NCBI RefSeq assembly: GCF_041053105.1
Contig: NZ_CP163444.1
Coordinates: forward strand, 8,774,501 to 8,838,500
DNA length: 64,000 bases
DNA from: Streptomyces sp. R44
Lineage (GTDB): Bacteria > Actinomycetota > Actinomycetes > Streptomycetales > Streptomycetaceae
Direction: 5' to 3'
Shown in pieces: positions 15,888 through 23,945 of this stretch. Each line of letters begins with the position of its first letter. Position 1 is the first letter of the stretch. The notes under the pieces are model-generated. The model worked only from the letters and a program-made list of their open reading frames with translations. It was not told the origin of the DNA and ran no database searches. The position numbers were made by a program, and so were the translations under genes.

Positions 15888-16330
15888 GTCGGAACCTCCT
15901 CCCCGCCGGCGCGGTTCGCGAGGCTCCCGGACCAGGTGTGGTCCATCCCCGAGGGGTAGGCCTCCCGTATCCAGCCGTGGGCGTAGGGGATGCCTGTGAC
16001 GGGGTGGGTGTCGACGTGGGTGACGGTGAAGGTCTTGGCGACGCCGACGCGCCGGTACGTCTTCCCCTCCTCGAAGAATGTCGGCTTCGGCGGCTTCAGC
16101 AGGAAGGTGTAGCCGACGCCTCCGCTGTCGAATTTGGTACGACGCTGGGACTTCACTTCCTCCTCCGGGATCACTCGCCCGTCGACGACGAGGACGGTGC
16201 CGGTGGCGGGGACGGTGACGGTGTCGGCGACGGGTTCGCAGGGGGTGCCGAGGCGGCAGTCGAGGGTTTCATTGTGTTCGCCGGCGTGTACTCCAGCGGG
16301 GTAGTAGCCCTTCATGCGGCGGCGGGGCAC
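15884..16330 (-). CDS. Unknown protein, paralogue of 16935-17459
   Basis: A GTG at 16330, eight bases after GAGGAG, gives a 148-residue product. Two blocks are shared with the gene at 16935-17459: ADTVTVPATGTVLVVDG and KPPKPTFFEEGKTYRR. The C-terminal third is Gly/His/Trp-rich (GIPYAHGWIREAYPSGMDH). A longer start at 16390 is possible but lacks a Shine-Dalgarno. The stop overlaps the next gene. The two paralogues in tandem suggest a duplicated accessory function; the family is unknown to me. Confidence 0.6.
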   Translation of the reverse strand: MPRRRMKGYYPAGVHAGEHNETLDCRLGTPCEPVADTVTVPATGTVLVVDGRVIPEEEVKSQRRTKFDSGGVGYTFLLKPPKPTFFEEGKTYRRVGVAKTFTVTHVDTHPVTGIPYAHGWIREAYPSGMDHTWSGSLANRAGGEEVPT

Positions 16331-16364
16331 GTGCTTCTCCTCGACGGGTTCGCAGTCGGACCGG

Positions 16365-16448
16365 TTACTGGCACATGGCGGCCTCGTCATGCTCCTCGCG
16401 GTGGTAGCTGTTCATGCGACTGGGGTTGGCCTGCATACGTCTGGACAC
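16365..16448 (-). CDS. 27-residue leader-like ORF
   Basis: A GTG at 16448 opens VSRRMQANPSRMNSYHREEH and ends DEAAMCQ. It resembles the N-terminus of the paralogue at 16935-17459 (MTRRMQANEQYRRE and EEHDETPGCKQ). It may be a true mini-gene ahead of the 15884-16330 gene, or the severed head of that paralogue after a frameshift. Confidence 0.35.
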   Translation of the reverse strand: MSRRMQANPSRMNSYHREEHDEAAMCQ

Positions 16449-16746
16449 GGGGGCTCCTTCGGAGCGGTAGGCGAATGCCTCGTCCGGCGCATCAGCTGGG
16501 AAGGGCTATGCGGATAGGCATCGTGATCGAGTAGTCGCGGGTATCCGGTCGTCACCTGAGCTGCACGTTTGCCGAGACGTGCTCAGGACCAGTGCATTGG
16601 TGCTCCTACAAGCACGAGTCGCTGACCAGGGGCATGCGCCCCCCTGTGCTCCGGCACACCGATCGATGTCCTGGTGCGGATAGCTACGATCGGCGGCACT
16701 GGCTCTGAACGGCCACCTCATCCCACCTCAGAGAGAGGGCATTTCC

Positions 16747-16908
16747 ATGCCCAAGCGCACTGCCACGCCCGAGGTCAGCACGCAGCCGCTCATCGAACTC
16801 CGCATGGGTGGAGTGCACTTGACGGTACAGCGCGTCCCCGGATGGCTCATCAGCCTGATCACCATGGTCGGCGGAGCCGCCGGGGTCTCGTTGTGGTCGC
16901 AGCGGTAG
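16747..16908 (+). CDS. Small membrane peptide (53 aa)
   Basis: A plus-strand frame with Shine-Dalgarno AGAGAGGG encodes MPKRTATPEVSTQPLIELR followed by an amphipathic strand and a C-terminal membrane helix (WLISLITMVGGAAGVSLW) ending in SQR. Peptides of this design (charged head, GGVHLTVQRVP motif, single helix) recur in streptomycete plasmids and integrative elements. It sits alone on the plus strand among minus-strand coupled genes. Function unknown. Confidence 0.55.
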   Translation: MPKRTATPEVSTQPLIELRMGGVHLTVQRVPGWLISLITMVGGAAGVSLWSQR

Positions 16909-16934
16909 GCCCTCCTCCCAGGGGGCGACCTCGG

Positions 16935-17459
16935 TCACGACTGCTCCGTCCAGTCCTCGTTCGTCCACTCGTACTTGTGCAGCGGGTACCAGAGGCCAAT
17001 TCCGGTGTCGTTCCGGCCGCCCTTGGTGCTGGTAATGCGCCCGAACGCGACCAGGTTGCCGTCGCCATCCTTCTCGACCGCGGTGCAGTCGAAGCGCTCC
17101 ATGACCGTGTAGGCCTGGGCGCGGATACTCCAGTCGGCGAACCGCTCGTACGTCTTGCCCGGCTCGAAGAACGTCGGCTTCGGCGGCTCGATCGTGAACT
17201 TGTACTCCACCGTCCAGTGCGTGTCGCTCGGCTTCTGCCTGTACTGCTGCCGGACCGGCTTCACTTCCTGCACGACGCCGTCGACGACGAGGACGGTGCC
17301 GGTGGCGGGGACGGTGACGGTGTTGGCGATGGGGGTGCAGGCTGGCCTCTGTTTACAGCCGGGCGTCTCGTCGTGTTCTTCGAAGTGGAGGCGTGAGAAC
17401 GAGGTTGGGTACTTGCATTCGCGCCGGTATTGTTCGTTGGCTTGCATGCGTCGGGTCAT
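16935..17459 (-). CDS. Unknown protein, paralogue of 15884-16330
   Basis: A 174-residue product from the ATG at 17459. It shares NTVTVPATGTVLVVDG and EPPKPTFFEPGKTYER with its paralogue and has a longer, Cys-containing N-terminus (EEHDETPGCKQRPACTP). The tail is Trp/Asp-rich (WYPLHKYEWTNEDWTEQS). The start overlaps the TGA of a frameshifted small gene upstream, so it belongs to the coupled set 16935-17813. No known domain recognised. Confidence 0.6.
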   Translation of the reverse strand: MTRRMQANEQYRRECKYPTSFSRLHFEEHDETPGCKQRPACTPIANTVTVPATGTVLVVDGVVQEVKPVRQQYRQKPSDTHWTVEYKFTIEPPKPTFFEPGKTYERFADWSIRAQAYTVMERFDCTAVEKDGDGNLVAFGRITSTKGGRNDTGIGLWYPLHKYEWTNEDWTEQS

Positions 17460-17625
17460 GGGTGTGCTCGTATCTTCTGTCGGTGGCAGGTGAGTTGGTG
17501 GTCGCGGATGGCGGCGCACTCGTAGCCGAGGTATTCCGCGGGGATGTCGTGGGACCAGCCGCAGGGGCACTCGGCCGGTACCGCCAGTACCGGACGCCCC
17601 GGTATCCCTGGACGCGGATCTTCAC
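17456..17625 (-). pseudogene. Small unknown gene with apparent frameshift
   Basis: A GTG at 17625 overlaps the stop of the upstream gene (GTGA) and reads VKIRVQGYRGVRYWR. The convincing continuation is in another frame: AECPCGWSHDIPAEYLGYE and CAAIRDHQLTCHRQKIRAHP, ending in a TGA that overlaps the next start. The second part has a CPC and C-x(n)-H-x(n)-C-H pattern that could bind zinc. One base change near 17575 would join them into a protein of about 56 residues. Confidence 0.45.
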
Positions 17626-17813
17626 CGTGCCGCCCCTGTCGGGTGGGCGACGTTCTGGATCCAGGCGTGGGCCTCGGCCGTGGTCATCGCCATCGACCAG
17701 GTGATGTCCTGGTTGAAGCCGTACGCCCAATCGCACTGGTGGCAGGCGGCGACGTAGAACCAGCGCCGGCGGACCTTGTCCCACAGGCCGAAGACGTGGG
17801 GCTTGTCTGCCAT
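17622..17813 (-). CDS. Small unknown protein (63 aa)
   Basis: A 63-residue product rich in aromatic residues (WDKVRRRWFYVAACHQCDWAYG), with a CHQC pair, and ending AWIQNVAHPTGAAR. A GAGAACCTCG stretch precedes the ATG. It is the first gene of the coupled minus-strand group that continues through 17456 and 16935. No family recognised. Confidence 0.55.
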   Translation of the reverse strand: MADKPHVFGLWDKVRRRWFYVAACHQCDWAYGFNQDITWSMAMTTAEAHAWIQNVAHPTGAAR

Positions 17814-18020
17814 CGAGGTTCTCCCTTCGAAACGGACTCGACACCGCGGGCGGTTCAGCCTCAGACGGAGGCGGGAAGATGCGCCCGATCCGGTGGAACG
17901 TACGACCAGTCTTGGTTCAAGTAGGTCTTGTCGACGATGAGTTACAGCCCTCTACCTATGCGATCATGATCATCGATTTCCGGCCGCTCGCCGGATCTCT
18001 CTCATCGATCGCAGGGGACC

Positions 18021-18581
18021 ATGAAACTCACCGCGTTTGCCCGGGCCAGGCACGGGCTGCTTGTTCTTACCGCCTCTTTGGGTCTCATCCTCGGCCTCTC
18101 GGCCACGCCGGCCCAGGCCGCATCTCCGTCTTGGTACTACCTCGCCACCGTCACGATCCGCCCTGACCACAACCCCGACCATGACAAGTGCCTTGAGGTG
18201 GCGGACTGGAGCACGGCGAACGGCGCCGCTGTGCGTCAGTGGACCTGCACCGGCGGAGCCAACCAGCAGTGGCAGCGGTGGTGGTGGTCGGGCAACCCCG
18301 AAGGCTCGTACTACTACGTGAACGTGCACAGCGGAAAGTGTCTGGAGATCGGCGGTTGGGCGACCAATGACGGTGCCACGGCCAATCAGTGGGACTGTCA
18401 CTACGGCCTTAACCAGCTCTTCTATAGCGGGCTTTATGGCAATCGTCTCGCCACGGAGGCTGCATACGTCCCGAACAAGTGCCTGGAGATAGCCGACTGG
18501 AGCCGTGAGAACGGCGCTCCCGCGCGTCTGTGGACGTGCCACTATGGCGACAACCAGGGCTACAGCATCACCGCCGTCTGA
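18021..18581 (+). CDS. Secreted ricin-B-type lectin (RICIN domain) protein
   Basis: A 186-residue secreted protein. A Sec signal peptide (basic head, hydrophobic core LLVLTASLGLILGLS) ends at an AQA cleavage site near residue 33. The mature part is a single beta-trefoil of three subdomains, each with CLEVADW/CLEIGGW/CLEIADW and a QW or LW motif (RQWTC, NQWDC, RLWTC). Such domains usually bind galactose-containing sugars and are attached to glycoside hydrolases. Here the lectin stands alone. A GGGGA Shine-Dalgarno precedes the ATG and a hairpin follows the stop. Confidence 0.85.
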   Translation: MKLTAFARARHGLLVLTASLGLILGLSATPAQAASPSWYYLATVTIRPDHNPDHDKCLEVADWSTANGAAVRQWTCTGGANQQWQRWWWSGNPEGSYYYVNVHSGKCLEIGGWATNDGATANQWDCHYGLNQLFYSGLYGNRLATEAAYVPNKCLEIADWSRENGAPARLWTCHYGDNQGYSITAV

Positions 18582-18786
18582 CAGGCATCCTGGCGGACGC
18601 CGAGCCCCATGGCCGGCGTCCGCCCGCTCCAGCTCCTGATTCATCAGCGCTGGTCTTGAGCAGCTCGCGGAGCTTCTCATCCGTCTCGTCGCGCCCATGA
18701 CCCTCAACGAGGGCCTTCCGGGTCTTCCCGTCGCGGACGATGATCTCGGCGGCCTTCCGATACACCTCGGCCTTGTTGATGGTCAT
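18568..18786 (-). CDS. DUF6197-like N-terminal fragment
   Basis: The first 45 residues (MTINKAEVYRKAAEIIVRDG and onward) look like the start of a DUF6197-type protein, related to the gene at 12976-13290. After about residue 48 the sequence becomes Gly/Arg-rich and runs through the hairpin behind the ricin gene. The real gene is therefore probably truncated here. Confidence 0.45.
   Translation of the reverse strand: MTINKAEVYRKAAEIIVRDGKTRKALVEGHGRDETDEKLRELLKTSADESGAGAGGRRPWGSASARMPVRRR
18592..18624 (+). terminator. Hairpin after the ricin-lectin gene
   Basis: An 11-bp perfect stem (18592-18602 with 18614-18624) begins 11 bases past the stop. No U-tract follows. Confidence 0.55.
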
Positions 18787-18909
18787 GGGATATCCCCTTC
18801 CTCTACAGGGAGTTGCCGATTACCGGCGTCGGTGTCGTCGTCCTCGCAGAGGCCGCACTTGCGGCAGACGCATCAGCACCAGGAGTCGTCTTCGGGGTCG
18901 CCACACAGC

Positions 18910-19150
18910 TCACTCGCCCCGGACATGGGCATCGCACTCGGCGGCCCTGAAATGCAGGGCCATCTTCTCTTCCCAGTCAGCCGAGAGATTCCAGGCGAGC
19001 TTGACGCTCGTCCACTCGCGCACGTACTGGCAGCGGTTCACGGACGGCATCCAGTCGAAGGGGTCCTTGTCGGACTTCACCCCCTGATCGAGCCTGTCGT
19101 TCCCGGCCGTGCTCGCACACTCCGGATCGACGACGGCGTCCTTGGCCGGG
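18910..19150 (-). pseudogene. HNH/DUF1524 nuclease C-terminal remnant
   Basis: The reading DRLDQGVKSDKDPFDWMPS followed by RCQYVREWTSVKLAWNLSAD and EEKMALHFRAAEC matches the C-terminal part of secreted HNH (DUF1524-type) nucleases: the residues after the catalytic HNH, and the CxYVxxWxxVK segment. The HNH core and signal peptide are missing. It is a severed tail. Confidence 0.5.
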
Positions 19151-19369
19151 CCGGGCCGGGCCGGTGTCGCCGAGCCCGCGCACGAGTACGGCGACGGCTC
19201 CTGCCCCCGCAAGCTGCACGCTGGCTGTCGCTGCTGGCCGCGGGTAGCGGCCGGCAGCCACGGAAGGCGGAAGGGAACGCCGGATTAGGCAAGTTGAGGT
19301 GTGGTCAGGCATGATCAGATTCGACCTAGAGCATGCAATTTGTGCCAGTATATTTACCCTGGGGGATCC

Positions 19370-19810
19370 TTGCGTTTCAAGAGCAGTCTCGTCGCCAGCG
19401 CCGCGGCTCTGGCCGCCGTCGTCACTCCGCTCCTCGCCAGCCCCGCGGCCGCGGCGTCCGGCACCGAGCAAACGGTCTCGACCAACTGGTACTACGGGCG
19501 GATGGTCATCGGCTGGCGGATCAACCCCTACCGTCTCGACCCGATCCAGATCACCGCCGAGGACCGCGCGACCGACGGCTACGTCATCGGCATCCGCCTC
19601 ATCACCAACGGCGAAGCCGGCCACAAGGTCTGGAAGATGCGGACCGTGCCCACCGGCCAGACGAGCGCCTCCTGGAGCACGTACTTGGAGGCCGGCTGGA
19701 TCGACAACGCCTACTTCGAGGTCTGCAAGATCGGCGCCAGCAGCGGCGCGATCGCGAGCTGCGAGGCCTCAGGCGTGATGAACAACCCGTTCGACGACTC
19801 CTCCATGTAG
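19370..19810 (+). CDS. Secreted protein of unknown function
   Basis: I take the TTG at 19370, after GGGGGATC, as start. It yields a classic signal peptide (basic RFK head, hydrophobic Ala/Val core, SPAAAA cleavage near residue 28) and a total of 146 residues. The mature protein is beta-rich and aromatic (TNWYYGRMVIGWRINPYR, WSTYLEAGWIDNAYFEV) with two Cys that could pair. Not recognised. A strong terminator follows. It lies 0.8 kb from the secreted lectin, but they are separate transcripts. Confidence 0.7.
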   Translation: MRFKSSLVASAAALAAVVTPLLASPAAAASGTEQTVSTNWYYGRMVIGWRINPYRLDPIQITAEDRATDGYVIGIRLITNGEAGHKVWKMRTVPTGQTSASWSTYLEAGWIDNAYFEVCKIGASSGAIASCEASGVMNNPFDDSSM

Positions 19811-19823
19811 GACGCACGAAGAG

Positions 19824-19856
19824 GGGGTGTCACCCGCACGTGGGTGACACCCCTTT
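19824..19856 (+). terminator. Rho-independent terminator
   Basis: A 12-bp perfect stem (19824-19835 with 19842-19853), loop of 6, followed by TTT. It lies 13 bases after the secreted-protein stop. Confidence 0.8.
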
Positions 19857-20012
19857 CGTCTGTCTCAGGCCGTCGGCCCCGGGGGCCGGTCAGTCCGTCT
19901 TGAAGGAGACGATCAGGTGGTCCTTCCCCGCAGCGTCGCACGACCAGTGCCGCATCAGGCATCGTTTGCCCTGTTGTCGGCCTACCTTGCCGACGTGTGC
20001 TGAGTAGCGCGG

Positions 20013-20426
20013 TTACTCGACGTCGAGCTGGTGGTCAGCCCAGACGTAGCTTTCGGGCAGCAGGTCGGTGATGAGGACGGTTCGGATGCGATCGCCTTCG
20101 CCGACGATGACCTTGAGGGCAGGGAAGTAGTCGAGGAGGACCTGGCGACACCGGCCGCACGGGGGAACAACCCCTCGGTCACGGTCGCCCACCGCGACGA
20201 TCGTGTCCAGCTCGTTAACGCCCCGGGCGGCTGCCGTGCCGATGAGGACCAACTCGGCGCAGGGCCCTCCCGTGAAGTGGTAGGCGTTCACGGCGGTGAC
20301 GATGCGGCCGTCCCGGGCGCGGGCCGCGGCTGCCATGGTGTGGTTGTCGCCCCGGCAGCGAGTACGAGCGACGTGCGCCGCTGCCTGGATGAGCTCGTGG
20401 TCGACGGGATGGGTCCGCGTGGTCAT
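20013..20426 (-). CDS. Cytidine deaminase-like enzyme
   Basis: A 137-residue zinc deaminase. The catalytic motif is GGPCAELVLIGTAA, with Cys zinc ligand and Glu proton shuttle, and the second zinc motif is PPCGRCRQVL. Length and layout match tetrameric cytidine deaminases and the related blasticidin-S deaminases; a nucleoside or nucleoside-antibiotic substrate is likely. The start ATG is just 22 bases from the end of an IS630 transposase remnant, so the gene's original upstream region was replaced. Confidence 0.85.
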   Translation of the reverse strand: MTTRTHPVDHELIQAAAHVARTRCRGDNHTMAAAARARDGRIVTAVNAYHFTGGPCAELVLIGTAAARGVNELDTIVAVGDRDRGVVPPCGRCRQVLLDYFPALKVIVGEGDRIRTVLITDLLPESYVWADHQLDVE

Positions 20427-20447
20427 TCTCTCTGCCTTCGTCAGGTG

Positions 20448-20760
20448 TCACGCGACGTTGACCTGAGTGACGAGGGAGCGCAAGTGAATATCGGCAGTGT
20501 GCCCGTTCCGCCAGATGATGTAGTGGCGGCTCACGCTGCCCTGTTCCTTGTGGCTGGCGTGATGGGTGCCGTCGACTTCTACGTGGTCAGGTGCGGGCGG
20601 AAGTCCCGAGCACGATCAGACATGAGGACTTCGGGCAGGTCGAGGCTGCGCAGGTAGCCGCAGGTCGTGTTCGGTCGGCTTGGGCTTCGCGATCTTCGCG
20701 ATCTCGCGCCGCTCGGGCAGGGTGAAGGTCTTCCACCGGCCGCCTTGAACTTCGGATGCA
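20448..20760 (-). mobile_element. IS630-family transposase remnant
   Basis: One end reads RWKTFTLPERREIAKIAKPK (the N-terminal helix-turn-helix region of IS630 transposases). The other reads HHASHKEQGSVSRHYIIWRN and ends LVTQVNVA, the usual C-terminus. The catalytic DDE core between them is missing or scrambled. The remnant is non-functional. Confidence 0.6.
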
Positions 20761-20896
20761 GAGAGCCGAAGAGCCGAAGAGCCTCGCCTCGGGCAGGACG
20801 GCGCCCCGGACCACGAGCAGATCGATCCGCTCAACCTGTTCGGGAACGGTCCCTCCATGGGCACCGTTGGTGCGGGGGTGCGCCGGTCGCAGTCGG

Positions 20897-21370
20897 TCAG
20901 AGCTTCAGCAGGCTGGGCCGCCATGTCCACCCGGCGCCGAGAACCGCCTCGCGGAGGACGTTACTCATGTCCCGGGTGTCGAACGTCTTGACCCTGCGGC
21001 GGCGACCGTCGGGGCCCCGCTCGTATGTCCAGTCCACCGAGAACCCGGCCCCCCGTCCGTACTCACGCGACGCCGACAGCCGGCCCCGGGTACTCGACCG
21101 CTGCTCCTGGAAGGCCCGCACCTCACGCCGGTGAGGGTCCAGCCGCATACGGATGCTCAGATGCAGGTCCACATCCTCGCCGAAGGAACGGTGCTGGATC
21201 CGCCAGTCCGCTATCAGGTCGGCCTTCTCCGAAGGGCTGGCGAGGCGCACCCGGTAGGGCGACTCCGGACCGCTCACCGCGAGGATGACATCGCGGACAC
21301 CGGCTGCGGTGAGCGGTGTCACGCCGCCTGCCGGTCGCCGGGTGCCGTTCAGTCGTTCGAAGAAACCCAT
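20897..21370 (-). CDS. Conserved hypothetical protein (157 aa)
   Basis: A basic, soluble 157-residue protein starting MGFFERLNGTRRP. Features include PYRVRLASPSEKADLIADWRI, HLSIRMRLDPHRREVRAFQE and KTFDTRDMSNVLREAVLGAG ending in a Trp-rich tail. The even composition and intact length argue for a real gene of a kind common in streptomycetes. I know no function. No neighbour is coupled to it. Confidence 0.65.
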   Translation of the reverse strand: MGFFERLNGTRRPAGGVTPLTAAGVRDVILAVSGPESPYRVRLASPSEKADLIADWRIQHRSFGEDVDLHLSIRMRLDPHRREVRAFQEQRSSTRGRLSASREYGRGAGFSVDWTYERGPDGRRRRVKTFDTRDMSNVLREAVLGAGWTWRPSLLKL

Positions 21371-22057
21371 GAGGTCAGCCTACGGCGGTCAGTCCAGGGT
21401 CAGGGGGAGTGCCCCTCCCCTTCGAAGTACCGCGCCTGACCAGCTCTCCGGCCGTACGGGGCGCGCCCTCCGGTTCCGTAGTGTCCGCTCTCGGTGATGA
21501 GCGCGGTGCCCTCGGCGAGGTCGTCCGGGCCCCGGCCGGTGACGCCGAACAGCAGGCCGTCAACTGACCGCCTACCCGTCCTTTCACGTAGCTGGGCCTG
21601 GGCTGGGCGCCGGGTTCCGGGGCATCGTGATCGGCTTCGTACATCAGGCAGCTTCGCGGCTGTGCCATCCACGCTGACGGCCAGTCCGACACTCGGTGGC
21701 CGGTTGAGTGCGCGTCGCACGGACGTGATCGTCGAAGCCGTGGCAGACCGATCCAGGGCCTCTCGTCGACGATGCAGGGTCCGCCGGCGATGGTCCTTGA
21801 GGCGTCCAGGGATGTGTTTGAGCGAGGGCTGCGTCCACCGGGTGGTTCGTGGCGGGGCCCGTAGGTCTCCACGGTGTCGTTGAAGCCGTCGTCAACGGCG
21901 TGCCCGCACGCGCCTCGCGGTCGCTCGACGGATGACAGGGGGCAGCCAAATGACTCGTGCGGGTGCGGGCAGGGATCTTCGCCCCAAGGATTCGTCCTTA
22001 GGGCGCCCCCAGGAGAGCTCGCCCAGGACCGTTCGCGATCCGCACGAGAGGATGATC
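21371..22057. other. Intergenic, probably degraded coding sequence
   Basis: Several overlapping readings exist but none is convincing. A minus-strand stretch RALNRPPSVGLAVSVDGTA (near 21660-21720) vaguely recalls transposases. An A+T-rich patch and AGAGG Shine-Dalgarno just before 22058 serve the RCC1 gene. Confidence 0.35.
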
Positions 22058-23818
22058 ATGAGATTTGCCTTCCATGGCCGGTCTCCGGCGAGACGTGCCC
22101 TGACCGCCGGCGTGGTCGCATTGCTGTGCAGCGGGCTATACCCCGGGGCGTTGCAGAGCGCCCAGGCGAGTGATGGTCAGCGTGGGGACCCGGGGACAGA
22201 GTTCTCCTGGGGGAGCAACCGCGAAGGCCAGCTCGGTGACGACGCCACGATCGATTACAGCCGCACACCGGTCCGGGTGTGCGGTGCCTCGCCCTGTTCC
22301 TCGCCCCTGGATCGCGTCGTGGCCGTGGCTGCTGGAGACCGGCACACCACGGCATTGCGCGCCGACGGCACGGTGTGGACCTGGGGGGCGAACTTTCACG
22401 GTGAGCTCGGTGACGGCACGAAGGTCCAGAGAAGCGCCCCCGTGCAGGTCTGCGCCGTCGGACAAACGGCGCCCTGCAATTCCTTCCTCAGCGGCGTGAT
22501 CGCCGTCGCAGCAGGCGACGGTCACAACCTGGCCGTACGGGCCGACGGCACGGTGGTGGCCTGGGGCCTGAACGCCGTCGGCCAGCTGGGTGATGGCACG
22601 AGCGACAATGAACGGCTCACGCCCGTGCAGGTCTGCGCGCCCGACCAGTCCGACTGCGCCGCCAACCCCCTCACCGGGGTCACCGCCATTGCCGCCGGAG
22701 GTAGCCACAGCCTGGCGCTGCAATCCAACTCCCGTGCCCTTGGATGGGGTTACAACACGTTCGGACAGGTAGGCGACGGCACGCAAATCCCGAGAAGCAC
22801 ACCCGTCGGTGTACTGAGCCGTGTGACCGACATTGCCGCGGGCGATCTCCACAGCCTGGCCGTGCTGTCCGACGGCACTGCCCGAAGCTGGGGGGACAAC
22901 ATCTTCGGCCAGCTGGGCGACGGCACGACGGACCGGAGACTGAGGCCCGTTCCGGTCTGCGCCGTCGGTCAGACCAGCTGTGCCACCAACCCCCTCACCG
23001 GAGTCACTGCCATCGCCGCCGGCAACGAACACAGCCTGGCCGTGCTGTCCGACCGCACCGCCCGCAGCTGGGGGTCCAATGACGCAGGTCAGCTGGGTGA
23101 CGGTACGACGGACCGGAGACTGACGCCCGTTCCGGTCTGCGCCGTCGGTCAGACCAGCTGTGCCGCCAACCCCCTCACCGGAGTCACTGCCATCGCCGCC
23201 AGTGCCGGCGATGCCGGAACCGGGCTCGGCCACAGCCTGGCCGTCGTCAATGGCACCGTCCACAGCTGGGGAGCCAACTTGTCCGGCCAGCTCGGCGACG
23301 GCTCGACCGTCGGTCAAAGGAACACGCCGGTGAAGGCTTGCGCGTCCGGGCTGACCGCACCGTGCCGCTACTCCCTCAGTGGTGTGACGGCCATCGCCGC
23401 GGGCGATCAATACAGCCTCGCCCTCACCCGGCCGACCGCCGATCTGGCCCTCGCGCTCAGTGGCGTCCCGGACAGCGTGGTCAGCGGAGCCAATCTGACC
23501 TACACGGTCACCGTGACCAACCACGGGCCGACCGATGCCGAGAACGTCCAGTTCAACAACACGCTGCCTCCCGACGCCCGGTTCGTCAGCGCCAGCTCCG
23601 GACAGGGCAGCTGCAAGGTGCCTCCGGTGGGCTCCTCGGACACGGTGACCTGCTCGCTGGGATCCCTCGAGGGCGGCGCACAGGCCACGGCCCAGATCGT
23701 GGTCAGGGTCGTCGCGGCGAGAGGCGGGGTGGTGACCGACTCAGCGAAGGTGAGCAGCACCACGCCCGACCCGAACGAGGTGAACAACACCGCGACCATC
23801 GTGACGCCGGTCAGGTGA
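22058..23818 (+). CDS. Secreted RCC1-repeat protein with C-terminal DUF11 domain
   Basis: A 586-residue secreted protein. The signal peptide (RRALTAGVVALLCSGLYPGA) ends near residue 35. Residues about 45-455 form a seven-bladed RCC1/beta-propeller built from repeats such as WGSNREGQLGDD, WGANFHGELGDG and WGDNIFGQLGDG. Several long loops carry paired Cys (CAVGQTAPC, CAPDQSDC, CAVGQTSC), probably disulfides, as expected outside the cell. Residues about 460-586 are a DUF11 (CARDB/invasin-like) domain with LTYTVTVTNHGPTDAENV. There is no sortase motif or anchor. Extracellular binding is likely; partner unknown. Confidence 0.85.
   Translation: MRFAFHGRSPARRALTAGVVALLCSGLYPGALQSAQASDGQRGDPGTEFSWGSNREGQLGDDATIDYSRTPVRVCGASPCSSPLDRVVAVAAGDRHTTALRADGTVWTWGANFHGELGDGTKVQRSAPVQVCAVGQTAPCNSFLSGVIAVAAGDGHNLAVRADGTVVAWGLNAVGQLGDGTSDNERLTPVQVCAPDQSDCAANPLTGVTAIAAGGSHSLALQSNSRALGWGYNTFGQVGDGTQIPRSTPVGVLSRVTDIAAGDLHSLAVLSDGTARSWGDNIFGQLGDGTTDRRLRPVPVCAVGQTSCATNPLTGVTAIAAGNEHSLAVLSDRTARSWGSNDAGQLGDGTTDRRLTPVPVCAVGQTSCAANPLTGVTAIAASAGDAGTGLGHSLAVVNGTVHSWGANLSGQLGDGSTVGQRNTPVKACASGLTAPCRYSLSGVTAIAAGDQYSLALTRPTADLALALSGVPDSVVSGANLTYTVTVTNHGPTDAENVQFNNTLPPDARFVSASSGQGSCKVPPVGSSDTVTCSLGSLEGGAQATAQIVVRVVAARGGVVTDSAKVSSTTPDPNEVNNTATIVTPVR
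22861..23220 (+). repeat. 180-bp tandem near-identical repeat inside the RCC1 gene
   Basis: Bases 22861-23040 and 23041-23220 are two adjacent copies of one 180-bp unit (one propeller blade plus its Cys loop). The match is nearly exact over long stretches, for example 22921-23020 against 23101-23200. This indicates a recent in-frame duplication of a blade. Confidence 0.8.
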
Positions 23819-23945
23819 TCTCACCTCAGGGCCGGTCCAGCGCGCCTAGAACTCCTCCGCCCCAGGCCTCCCGTTCGTCTGTGTGGGGATGTTTCGCAGC
23901 CCATGTCCGGGGCTTACGGCCCTGCCGGTGTTGGATGTCTGCGTG

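Noticed and set aside
12648..19212. A complete prophage or integrative element
   Set aside because: Small coupled genes look mobile-element-derived, but no integrase, replication, transfer or structural gene and no attachment-site duplication were found.
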